From: Eublepharis macularius
Taxonomy: Eukaryota; Chordata; Lepidosauria; Squamata; Eublepharidae
Assembly: GCF_028583425.1 (NCBI RefSeq)
Contig: NC_072800.1
Coordinates: 6,709,001 to 6,773,000, forward strand
Length of the DNA stretch: 64,000 nucleotides
Direction: 5' to 3'
Part shown: positions 1 to 9,700 of the stretch, in pieces
Numbering within the stretch: the first letter of the stretch is position 1
Layout: each line of letters begins with the position of its first letter
Translations under genes and position numbers: made by a program
The notes under the pieces: generated by a model
Told to the model about the DNA's origin: nothing
Databases searched by the model: none
The model's input: the letters and a program-made list of their open reading frames with translations, nothing else

Positions 1-167
1 CTACCCTCTCTCAAATGCCCCCTGTATCACTGAACAACATCATTCTCTTATCGTTTAAACTGAGATCCACCTCAATTGTGCACATCACTCTGTGACTACT
101 TGGTAATGATTGGTCCATTGACAACTCCTCAGTGCACTGCTCATGTTTGTGTTGGAACTGATGGATT

Positions 168-970
168 AGGGTTGTCAACTTCCAGATGAGACCTGAAGCT
201 CTCCCAGAATTGCATCTGATTGCCAGACTACAGAGGTCGATTCCCCTGGGAGGGGTGTGTGTGTGTTATGTGCCATCAAGTTGCCTCTAACCTATGGTGA
301 CCTTATGAATGAAAGACCTCCAAAACATCCTATCATTAACAGACTTGCTCAGATCCTAAAAACTGGAGAAGTGGCTTCTTTCATTAAGTTCAGCCATCTC
401 GTTTTAGGTCTTCCTCTTTTCCTATTGCCTTCTACTTTTCCTAGCATTATTGGGAAACAATGGGAGATAATGGCTTCTTTTGGAGGGTGAACACACTATG
501 ACATTATTCCCCACTGAGGTCTCTCCCCTCCCCAAACCCCATTCTCCCTGGGCTTGGCCCCCAAATCTTCAAGCATTTCCCAATAAGGAGTTGGTAACCT
601 TATAAAGAGCACTGTACAGCATCTCTCTGCACTAGGTTTCCCTTATAAGGCCAGGCAGCCAATGGGAGATGGGCAGTGGTGACACAGGAGGGGAGGGCAT
701 TGTTAGAGGTGGTGTGAGGTCACTTCTGGGGAAAACTCACATGGGACATCAGTCTTTTCCAAGTATTGCCTGAAGTTTCTGGCATATGCTAGAGAAGACT
801 GAGGTAACTTCTGGGTAGGCTTGAAGGCTACGGAGGCTCTACCCTCTGCTTTGGCGAGTGGGGTCTATAGTATTATAACTTACTGAGGTGCCTCCCCCCA
901 ACCCTCACTCTCCCCAGGTTCCATCCCCAGATCTTCTAGAATTTCCCAAGCTTGAGTTGGCAACCCTACC
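168..970. repeat. Degenerate DNA-transposon-like repeat with inverted ends
   Basis: The left edge reads agggttgtcaacttcc and the right edge ends gagttggcaaccct, a degenerate inverted pair. Around 500-600 and 880-970 there are two diverged copies of the same C-rich stretch, each running from actgaggt through a ccctccccaa-type tract to a gagttgg(c/t)aacc end. This looks like overlapping copies of a short non-autonomous repeat. The family is not identified, and the minus-strand LINE fragment at 252-480 lies inside it. Confidence 0.35.
252..480 (-). repeat. RTE/BovB-like LINE 3' end fragment
   Basis: Read on the minus strand, the fragment ends in the ...ggtcaccata..gcacataacacac type 3' terminus that RTE/BovB-like LINEs and their SINE partners have in squamates. 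The upstream bases translate in degraded form to the C-terminal end of a LINE reverse transcriptase. It is homologous to 1432-1735. It is 5' truncated and carries many stops. Family assignment is from memory of the terminus, so moderate. Confidence 0.45.
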
Positions 971-1431
971 TCATAGATTTGCCATCTCACACCCAATACC
1001 AAAGTTGTATAGTTGGGCCCTAAGTGTATATCAATAAGACTTGCAAATTATTTTTTGCTGTAGCGGGAGAGGGAATCTCTGACATTAAGACTCCTTTCCC
1101 CCAATGGTCTCTGTAGTATCTCAGCATCATCCTGTAATGAATGGTGGGAGTAAAGTCCTGGATTTGATTTAGTTAAATAAATGGTGTTGGCAAATGTCTT
1201 GGGAGGAATATTCTCTGAGGTACCTCCCAAGGGTGGCTTTGGCATCCTTTGCGCTGGTTAATCGGCTTTATTTTTACATAATAGAGTGGTGAGCTTATGT
1301 GGAGAGAAGAAGGGCTATTTATGGCGACGAAGGAGGCCGAAAAGAGGAATTCAAATCAGAAAATACTGGTGCAGAACTAAAGGATATCATGGAGGTAAGA
1401 TCAGTTTTATGCCAAAAGAAATGTTTTCTCT
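971..1431. other. Unassigned non-coding stretch
   Basis: No open frame of note, tandem repeat or recognisable repeat boundary is visible here. Short open frames at 1048-1245 (minus) and 1286-1489 (plus) show no family motif. Probably old intergenic or degraded repeat DNA. Confidence 0.3.
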
Positions 1432-1735
1432 CCTGTGTGTGTTATGTGCCATAAAGTTGCTTCCAACTTATGGTGACCCTACGAATTAACAACCTCCAAA
1501 GTAGCCTATCATTGATAGTCTTGCTCAAGTCTTGCAAACTGGAGGCCGTGGCTTCCTTTACTGAGTCAATCCATCTCATTTTGGGTTTTCCACTTTTCCT
1601 ACTGCCTTCTACTTTTCACAGCATTGTTTTCTTTTCCGGTGAGTATTATCGTCTCATGATGTGACCAAAGTAGGATAACCTGTTTTATGGAGAACTGTGG
1701 CTTGATTTGATCTAGAACTCACTTATTTGTCTTTT
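1432..1735 (-). repeat. RTE/BovB-like LINE 3' end fragment, second copy
   Basis: On the minus strand this translates with few interruptions to a LINE C-terminus of the form 'FGHIMRR ... GKPKMRWIDSVKEAT', followed by the gcacataacacacac 3' terminus. It is longer and better preserved than the copy at 252-480, has the same orientation, and is also 5' truncated. The short plus-strand open frame over the same bases is a shadow. Confidence 0.5.
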
Positions 1736-2278
1736 TGGCCTTCCGTGGTATCTGTAAATCTCTCCTCCAGCACCACATTTCAAATGAATCTATTTTCTTC
1801 CTAGATCCAGAGGAGTTAGCTGTGTTAGTCTTGTAGTAGCAAAATCAAAAATAGTCCAGTAGCACCTTTAAGACTAACCAACTTTATTGTAGCATAAGCT
1901 CTTGAGAATCACAGTTCTCTTCATCAGATGCATGGAGGGCAAGAAGAAACTGGTCAGATATATAGGTGGAGAGGGGAGGGAGGAGTAGATGCAGTCAGAA
2001 CTTCTGATATGGAGATCAGTTTGCTTCTGTTAAGGAAATCAGTTACTTCTAATAATGAGATAACCATGCATAGTCCCTATTCAGTCCCAGCCTGAGTCAA
2101 ATTTACATATGAATTCCAATTCAGCAGCTTCCCGTTGGATTTTGTTTTTGAAAGGTTTCTGTTAAACTACAGTGACCTTTAAGTCTTTGATGGAATATCC
2201 TGGTAGATTGAAGTGTTCTCCCACTGGTTTCTGGATGTTGCCATTTTTAATGTCAGATTTGTGTCCATTTATTCTTTT

Positions 2279-3191
2279 TTTAAAAAAAAATTTTTTTATT
2301 GGATTAGAAATCATTAAATTGTACATTACAGTCAATTTCCTTTAATTTCCCCAGTTCTAACCCCCTCCCTTTCCCCCCCTTTTGTTGACTTCCAACAGTT
2401 TTCCAACCCCTTGTCCCTTTTCCCTTACTCATTTCAAATTTATTCTATCTGTCAAACATAGACTTTCACTTTCTTCTAAGCTTATCTATATAACACAGTG
2501 CTCCTTCTGTCTTCCTACTTACTTTAACAACTAAATAATGCATAACTAAATAATACATTCTTGGCATATATTCTTTTAATAATAGTCATTTAACTAATTT
2601 TGGTACTCTATCTTATGATCTCATCTTCAATATGGGACAAACAATTTATCCCTCATTTAACATAATTTTAGGTACTTCTATAAACAATACATTCAATATA
2701 AGTCAACCAATTTAACTTATATTCTATATATTACTTTTTCTGCACATCTTGTCTTCGTACTGTTTTAATTATATAATTCCTCCATTATGCAGCTATCCAC
2801 CAAAAGTAGTCAACCAATTTGACCCATATATACCTCAGTCGATCAATTTAACATATAGTCTATACATTACTATGTATTTTTCCCACCTTGCTTATAAAAT
2901 GTCTCCATTATACAATTATTGCCAGAAATGAAATTAATTAGTTTCTATCCTTATAATTAGTTAATTTCTATCATTATAATTCTTATAATAACACCTATGA
3001 TACTTAATACTATATATAATAGTCAAATAAAATAGTTGCTTAGAAATTCTCATTTAACTCTCCACCCCCCGGCAAAGTCACCTCCCTCTACTTTTATTGT
3101 ATTTCAGTAATTTTCAAACTGCCACAGTTCTCCTCCCACCTCCCATTTTTTCACCAAATATTGTTTCAGCTTCTCCCAATCCGTGTTAAAC
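2279..3191 (-). mobile_element. 5'-truncated L1 insertion inside the Penelope element
   Basis: This is the last 29-30 codons of an L1 ORF2 plus its 3' UTR, in minus orientation and ending in a poly-T/A tract at 2274-2300. It is flanked by direct repeats tgtccatttattctttt at 2262-2278 and 3192-3208, a classic target-site duplication. The ORF2 end and the 3' UTR (pyrimidine-rich, with ttgttgacttccaacag) match the longer L1 at 28277-31776, so the two belong to the same or sister families. The insertion interrupts the GIY-YIG endonuclease coding region of the host Penelope element. Confidence 0.9.
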
Positions 3192-4900
3192 TGTCCATTT
3201 ATTCTTTTGCGCAGAGGTTGGCTGGTTTGTCCAATGTACAGAGCAGAAGGACATTGTTGGCACATGAGGGCATATATCAGATTGGAGGATGAGCAGCTGT
3301 AAGAGCCAGAGACAGTGTAGTTGATGCCATTGGGTCCTGTAATTGTATTCCCTGGGTAGATATAGGGGCAGAGCTGGCATCTGGGTCTGTTGCAGGGCCT
3401 GGTACCTGTGCTGGTGACTCTGCTAGCCGATTCATGATTGTAAGTGAGAAGTTGTTTAAGGTTGGGGGGCTGTCTGTAGGCAAGGAGAGGTCTTCCACCC
3501 AGGGCTTCTGAGAGAGAGGTATCATTTTCCAGAATGGGTTGTAGCTCACTGATGATACATTGGATGGGTTTGAGCTGGGAACTATAGGCGACAACCAGTG
3601 GTGTTCTGTTGTTAGTTCCTTTAGGTTTGTCCTGGAGCAGGCTGTTTCTGGGTACTAGTCTGGCCTTGTCAATTTGTTTCCTCACTTCATTTGGTGGGTA
3701 CTGTAGTCCCAAAAATGCTTGTTGTAAATCTCTTAAGTGGGAGTCTCGATCAAGAGCATTGGAGCAGATACGATTGTAATGTAAGGCTTGGCTGTAGACA
3801 ATAGACCGAGTGGTATGTTTAGGGTGGTAGCTGGAGGCATGTAGATATGAGTATCGGTCTGTGGGTTTCCAGTATAAGGTGGTATTTATCCATCCATTAT
3901 GTAGTTGTACAGTGGTGTCCAGGAAGTGTACCTGTTGTGTAGAGTGGTCCAGGCTCAGGTTGATAGTAGGGTGAAAGTTGTTGAAGTCCTGATGAAATCT
4001 CTCAAGGGCTTCCTTCCCATGGGTGCATATGATGAAGATGTCATCCAAGAATCTTAGGTATAGTAGTGGTTTCAGTGGATGGGAGCTGAGGAAGCGTTGC
4101 TCCAAGTCCGCCATGAATATGTTAGCATATTGTGGTGCCATGCGTGTGCCCATGGTTGTGCCATTAACCTGTAGATATAAGCTGTCACCAAATTTGAAGT
4201 AATTGTGAGTGAGTACGAAGTGGTAAAGTTCAGTGGCGAGGTGTGCTGTGGTTTTGTCCGGGATAATATTCCTTATGGCTTGCAGTCCATCTGCATGTGG
4301 GATATTGGTGTATAAAGCCTCCACATCCATGGTTGCTAGGATGGTGTCATCTGGTAGGTTGTTAATGGACTGTATTTTCCTGAGGAAGTCAGTGGTGTCC
4401 CGTAAATAGCTGGGTGTGCTGGTGGCATAGGGCCTGAGGATAGAGTCCATGTATCCTGAGACTCCTACTATGATAGTGCCTATTCCTGAAACAATGGGGC
4501 GTCCCAGGTTACCTGGTTTATGGATTTTGGGTAGTACGTAGAATCTTCCTGGTCGTGGTTCCTGGGGTGTGTCCATAGGGATGCATTCTTGTATGTCCAC
4601 GGGGAGAGTCTTTAATATTTTATTGAGTTCTCTTTTGTATTGCTCTGTAGGGTCAGAAGGTAGTATTTTATAGAATGTTGTGTTGGAGAGTTGTCGTTCT
4701 GCTTCTTGTAGGTAGTTTTGTTTATCCATGATGACAACTGCTTCACCTTTGTCAGCTTCCTTGATTACGATGCCAGAATTATTTTGGAGGCTGTTTATGG
4801 CATCTCTTTCTGCATGGCTGAGGTTCTGCTTTAGGTGTTGTTGTTTGTCAATTATCTCAGCCTGGGTATGTCGATGGAAGCATTCAATGTCAAAGTCCAA
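3104..4900 (-). CDS. Penelope-like reverse transcriptase/GIY-YIG protein, C-terminus replaced by L1 ORF2 tail
   Basis: A 598-residue frame. Residues from about 110 on are the Penelope-type RT, with YVLPKIHKPG, a TMDVEALYTNIP motif, GTTMGTRMAPQYANIFMADL and the catalytic FLDD box (RFLDDIFII) near residues 285-295. Next come the CNRPRCQLCPYI cysteine motif typical of the linker and the start of the GIY-YIG nuclease (LIYALMCQQC, LYIGQTSQPLRKRI). At about residue 569 the frame passes without a stop into the last 30 codons of an L1 ORF2 (GQFNTDWEKLKQYL ... WQFENY), because an L1 inserted there in the same orientation. The nuclease is therefore truncated after its first third. The RT core looks intact. 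The N-terminal part of the element lies upstream in other frames, so the ORF as a whole is probably not functional. Confidence 0.85.
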   Translation of the reverse strand: MDFDIECFHRHTQAEIIDKQQHLKQNLSHAERDAINSLQNNSGIVIKEADKGEAVVIMDKQNYLQEAERQLSNTTFYKILPSDPTEQYKRELNKILKTLPVDIQECIPMDTPQEPRPGRFYVLPKIHKPGNLGRPIVSGIGTIIVGVSGYMDSILRPYATSTPSYLRDTTDFLRKIQSINNLPDDTILATMDVEALYTNIPHADGLQAIRNIIPDKTTAHLATELYHFVLTHNYFKFGDSLYLQVNGTTMGTRMAPQYANIFMADLEQRFLSSHPLKPLLYLRFLDDIFIICTHGKEALERFHQDFNNFHPTINLSLDHSTQQVHFLDTTVQLHNGWINTTLYWKPTDRYSYLHASSYHPKHTTRSIVYSQALHYNRICSNALDRDSHLRDLQQAFLGLQYPPNEVRKQIDKARLVPRNSLLQDKPKGTNNRTPLVVAYSSQLKPIQCIISELQPILENDTSLSEALGGRPLLAYRQPPNLKQLLTYNHESASRVTSTGTRPCNRPRCQLCPYIYPGNTITGPNGINYTVSGSYSCSSSNLIYALMCQQCPSALYIGQTSQPLRKRINGQFNTDWEKLKQYLVKKWEVGGELWQFENY

Positions 4901-5330
4901 TGAGGAGTTGCGGCCCTCAGGGGGTGTCCATGTGGAATTCTTTTTTCTGGAATTTTGTAACGATGATTGTGCATGCTGGGTTGGGAGGGTGATTGCTGCT
5001 GTGATGGTGTCTGTTCGGTGCTTTGTTCATTGTTTTGTTCAGCAGAGTAGTTGAAGAATTCTTTCAGTCTTAGGCGTCTAAAATAGGCCTCCAGGTCTCC
5101 ACAAAGTTTGTTTGTGTGGGTCTGGCTGGGCAAAAAGATAGTCCACGTGAGAGGACAGATTCCTCTGCTGGGCTCAGTTTGTGGCTGGAGAGGTTGATAA
5201 TGTTGCTAGGTGGATCCAAAGTGTTCTTGTTCCCTGTTGCATGCAGGAGTTTTGAGAATTTCTTCTCCTTCTTGTTCTGTAATTCAGTAAGTAGCGTGTG
5301 ATAGATAGTTTCTCTGGTTTTGGTAAATAT
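4900..5330 (-). pseudogene. Penelope-like element N-terminal coding region, frameshifted
   Basis: The minus-strand frame at 5330-5070 reads ...KKEKKFSKLL..., NLSSHKLSPAEESVLSRGL and SFCPARPTQTNFVETWR. This 'L..EE..VLS.GL.F.P.P' block is typical of the N-terminal part of Penelope-like proteins. The reading then shifts frame near 5080 (GDLEAYFRRLRLKEFF...) and again near 4920 before entering the RT frame. At least two frameshifts separate this segment from the RT. The upstream extension of the same frame into the GC-rich block is probably not protein coding. Confidence 0.7.
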
Positions 5331-6140
5331 CTGCCAGCGCCTCCACAGACCCGCCTGCCGCCACCACACCGCCGCCGAGGGCACCAGAGGGCCGGACGAC
5401 CAGCGGCCGAAGAAGAGGCCGGGGAGCGCGGCCGGCTGCTCGGCGGGGGCGGAGCGGACCTGGCGCGGCAGGAGGCCACGCCGGGCCAGCCAAGTCTGCA
5501 CCCGGCCGCCAGACACTGGCGCAGGCGCACCAGACCTGTCCAGGAGCCAGTCTGAGGCCGCTGGGTGCGGGAAGGGGCAGGCCCGCCCAGGAGGGGAGGG
5601 CCACCCAGGAGGCAGCCAGGCCTGCCAGGCAGCATCGCCAGTGGCTGGAGCAGCTGTCCGCCACAGGGGAGGCGGGCCATAGGTTGGGGGAACAGAGGGG
5701 AGGCGGGACGGCCCGGCAGGCTACCCCCCAATGGAGTGGAGGGAGGTGGGTGCAGTGGGCATGGCCGCAGGTGGCTCAGGTGGTGGAAATGACATTGGGT
5801 GGAGGCACTTGGGAGCGGGGGTGGAGCTGAGGGGGGAAGGGGATTTAAGGAGGCTCTGGAGGCGGGCCGAGGAGGAAGTTGCCAGTTGGAAAGTGGCTGA
5901 CAAGGCTGAAGGAGGTCAGGCTGCCCTGAGAGCTAAGGTGCGGCTGGCCTGGGTGGAGCCAAGTGCTGACCGGTCCCCCCGGTTCAGATAAGGCCGCCCC
6001 TGTGTCTGAGGCCGCCTGGGAAGGAGCCTCCACCGGCCAGAGACCTGTCGGCCCCATCAAGGCGCCCAGAATGGAACCGCCAGGGTCGCCCCGCCCAGAC
6101 CCGTCGCCGCTACCGCCAGGGGGCGCCCCAGGCGCGACAC
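5331..6140. other. GC- and CpG-rich block between the Penelope element and the tandem array
   Basis: Base composition changes sharply at about 5331 from AT-rich to strongly GC-rich with many CpG (for example runs such as cggccggctgctcggcgg), and changes back abruptly at 6140, where the 677-bp array begins. Several overlapping open frames exist on both strands, but they are arginine/proline/glycine/alanine-rich, as GC-rich DNA produces by chance, and show no domain. It could be the 5' UTR/promoter of the Penelope element, a CpG island, or part of another repeat. I cannot decide from sequence alone. Confidence 0.5.
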
Positions 6141-6621
6141 CATGACATAAAAAGCGTCAGCATTTCTTCTCATGAAGCCTCTGTTGAAGGGACAACACGG
6201 TTTCTTTCCTGATTATCCTCATATCATGTCGCAACAAGAGGCCCCGTTATTCAGTTGCACAGAGCATAAAGTGCTTCTTTTTGAGAAAGAATATCTAATC
6301 TTCGTTCACACTTTGCTCAGCATTTATGATTTTATTCCTCTAAAAAAGTGTGTCAACACTTCTGGTTTTCTATGGTTTTGTGGAAATCAGAGGTCTGGAC
6401 TGCAGAGAGGAGTAGGTGTCCAGGTTCATGTGCAGTTGGCTTGTTTCATGACTTTTTCTTTTCTCAAATAATACCAAAGCCATTCTTTCACTTGGAAAGT
6501 CCACAAAGCCCTTTTGGTATCTTCTTGAGGTGTTGAGTTTTCTCTGTGTGAAGAAAAAAGTCACTTTTAGAGCAAGAAATAGCTTATTACTCTCATTCTC
6601 CTCTCACCCCGAATTCTGCAG

Positions 6622-6717
6622 TTTGAAGGTTGTGGAAGTTACGCTACCCATGTCTCTACGAAATATTACCCATGGCGTATTGCAATCCTTCTTTTGGGAT
6701 ACATTCAAAGGGCAAAG
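6622..6717 (+). other. Exon-like module, first of 13 in the array (class A)
   Basis: A pyrimidine-rich stretch (ctcattctcctctcacccc) and ctgcag acceptor precede 96 bp, followed by aaag|gtaagc, a near-consensus donor. The length is a multiple of three and the phase symmetric. Read from its second base it is open (LKVVEVTLPMSL...). The equivalent modules lie at 7299, 7976, 8653, 9331, 10008, 10685, 11362, 12039, 12716, 13393, 14070 and 14747 (each 96 bp). A-class modules keep GT donors, the B1 modules at 7299, 9331 and 12039 have AT instead, and the B2 modules keep GT. I do not recognise the encoded 32-residue unit with confidence. It has a vague resemblance to N-terminal BPI-fold segments. It could also be non-coding DNA with cryptic splice signals. 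Confidence 0.5.
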
Positions 6718-9700
6718 GTAAGCTTTCCTGGAAAGCCAAATGTCTCCATTTGTGATCTAGAAAAGCATGTGTACAGAGGCCCAATGGAATCTAACTTACC
6801 CAATAACGTTTATCGCTATGACATGAAAAGCGTCAGCATTTCTTCTCATGAAGCCTCTGTTGAAGGGACAACACTGTTTCTTTCCTGGTTATCCTCATAT
6901 CATGTCACAACAAGAGGCCCCGTTATTCAATTGCGCAGAGCATAAAGTGCTTCTTTTTGAGAAAGAATAGCTAATCTTCATTCACACTTTGCTCAGCATT
7001 TATGATTTTATTCCTCTAAACAAAGTGTGTCAACACTTCTGGTTTTCTATGATTTTGTGAAAATCAGAGATTTGGACTGCAGAGAAGAGTAGGTGTCCAG
7101 GTTCATGTGCAGTTGGCTTGTTTCATGACTTTTTCTTTTCTCAAAAAATACCAAAGCCATTCTTTCACTTGGAAAGTCCACAAAGCCCTTTTGGTATCTT
7201 CTTGAGGTGTTGAGTTTTCTCTGTGTGAAGAAAAATGTCACTTTTAGAGCAAGAAATAGCTTATTACTCTCATTCTCCTCTCACCCCGAATTCTGCAGTT
7301 TGAAGGTTGTGGAAGTTACGCTACCCATGTCTCTACGAAATATTACCCATGGCGTATTGCTATCCTTCTTTTGGCATACATTCAAAGGGCAGAGATAAGC
7401 TTTGCTGGAAAGCCACATGTCTCTCTTTGTGACCTAGAAATGCATGTATACAGAGGCCCCAATAGAAAGTAACTTATCAAGTAATGTTTATCACCATGAC
7501 ATGAAAAGCATCACCATTTCTTCTCATGAAGCCTCTGTTGAAGGGACAACACGGTTTCTTTCCTGATTATCCTCATATCATGTCGCAACAAGAGGCCCCG
7601 TTATTCAGTTGCACAGAGCATAAAGTGCTTCTTTTTGAGAAAGAATATCTAATCTTCGTTCACACTTTGCTCAGCATTTATGATTTTATTCCTCTAAAAA
7701 AGTGTGTCAACACTTTTGGTTTTCTATGGTTTTGTGGAAATCAGAGGTCTGGACTGCAGAGAGGAGTAGGTGTCCAGGTTCATGTGCAGTTGGCTTGTTT
7801 CATGACTTTTTCTTTTCTCAAATAATACCAAAGCCATTCTTTCACTTGGAAAGTCCACAAAGCCCTTTTGGTATCTTCTTGAGGTGTTGAGTTTTCTCTG
7901 TGTGAAGAAAAAAGTCACTTTTAGAGCAAGAAATAGCTTATTACTCTCATTCTCCTCTCACCCCGAATTCTGCAGTTTGAAGGTTGTGGAAGTTACGCTA
8001 CCCATGTCTCTACGAAATATTACCCATGGCGTATTGCAATCCTTCTTTTGGGATACATTCAAAGGGCAAAGGTAAGCTTTCCTGGAAAGCCAAATGTCTC
8101 CATTTGTGATCTAGAAAAGCATGTGTACAGAGGCCCAATGGAATCTAACTTACCCAATAACGTTTATCGCTATGACATGAAAAGCGTCAGCATTTCTTCT
8201 CATGAAGCCTCTGTTGAAGGGACAACACTGTTTCTTTCCTGGTTATCCTCATATCATGTCACAACAAGGGGCCCCGTTATTCAGTTGCGCAGAGCATAAA
8301 GTGCTTCTTTTTGAGAAAGAATAGCTAATCTTCATTCACACTTTGCTCAGCATTTATGATTTTATTCCTCTAAACAAAGTGTGTCAACACTTCTGGTTTT
8401 CTATGATTTTGTGAAAATCAGAGATTTGGACTGCAGAGAGGAGTAGGTGTCCAGGGTCATGTGCAGTTGGCTTGTTTCATGACTTTTTCTTTTCTCAAAA
8501 AATACCAAAGCCATTCTTTCACTTGGAAAGTCCACAAAGCCCTTTTGGTATCTTCTTGAGGTGTTGAGTTTTCTCTGTGTGAAGAAAAAAGTCACTTTTA
8601 GAGCAAGAAATAGCTTATTACTCTCATTCTCCTCTCACCCCGAATTCTGCAGTTTGAAGGTTGTGGAAGTTACGCCACCCATGTCTCTACGAAATATTAC
8701 CCATGGCGTATTGCTATCCTTCTTTTGGCATACATTCAAAGGGCAGAGGTAAGCTTTGCTGGAAAGCCACATGTCTCTCTTTGTGACCTAGAAATGCATG
8801 TATACAGAGGCCCCAATAGAAAGTAACTTATCATGTAACGTTTATCGCCATGACATGAAAAGCGTCACCATTTCTTCTCATGAAGCCTCTGTTGAAGGGA
8901 CAACACGGTTTCTTTCCTGATTATCCTCATATCATGTCACAACAAGAGGCCCCGTTATTCAATTGCGCAGAGCATAAAGTGCTTCTTTTTGAGAAAGAAT
9001 AGCTAATCTTCATTCACACTTTGCTCAGCATTTATGATTTTATTCCTCTAAACAAAGTGTGTCAACACTTCTGGTTTTCTATGATTTTGTGAAAATCAGA
9101 GATTTGGACTGCAGAGAGGAGTAGGTGTTCAGGTTCATGTGCAGTTGGCTTGTTTCATGACTTTTTCTTTTCTCAAAAAATACCAAAGCCATTCTTTCAC
9201 TTGGAAAGTCCACAAAGCCCTTTTGGTATCTTCTTGAGGTGTTGAGTTTTCTCTGTGTGAAGAAAAATGTCACTTTTAGAGCAAGAAATAGCTTATTACT
9301 CTCATTCTCCTCTCACCCCGAATTCTGCAGTTTGAAGGTTGTGGAAGTTACGCTACCCATGTCTCTACGAAATATTACCCATGGCGTATTGCTATCCTTC
9401 TTTTGGCATACATTCAAAGGGCAGAGATAAGCTTTGCTGGAAAGCCACATGTCTCTCTTTGTGACCTAGAAATGCATGTATACAGAGGCCCCAATAGAAA
9501 GTAATTTATCAAGTAATGTTTATCACCATGACATGAAAAGCATCACCATTTCTTCTCATGAAGCCTCTGTTGAAGGGACAACACGGTTTCTTTCCTGATT
9601 ATCCTCATATCATGTCGCAACAAGAGGCCCCGTTATTCAGTTGCGCAGAGCATAAAGTGCTTCTTTTTGAGAAAGAATATCTAATCTTCGTTCACACTTT

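Larger units (their letters stand above)
1804..5330 (-). mobile_element. Penelope-like element, split by an L1 insertion
   Basis: A Penelope-like retroelement on the minus strand. From 5' (right) to 3' (left) it holds an N-terminal region in broken frames (5330-4900), a long RT plus GIY-YIG frame (4900 to about 3195), an L1 insertion (2279-3191), the rest of the endonuclease coding region (about 2278-2160, with a stop), and a 3' tail ending near 1804. The tail includes the tcagatgcat motif and the 'agtagcacctttaagactaac' type sequence shared with the tails at 21588 and elsewhere in the window. No clear target-site duplication for the Penelope element itself was found. Which vertebrate Penelope clade it belongs to is not settled. 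Confidence 0.85.

Noticed and set aside
5174-5991. Several overlapping 80-185-codon frames in the GC-rich block
   Set aside because: Stop codons are rare in GC-rich DNA, so open frames arise by chance on both strands. Products are R/P/G/A-rich with no motif.
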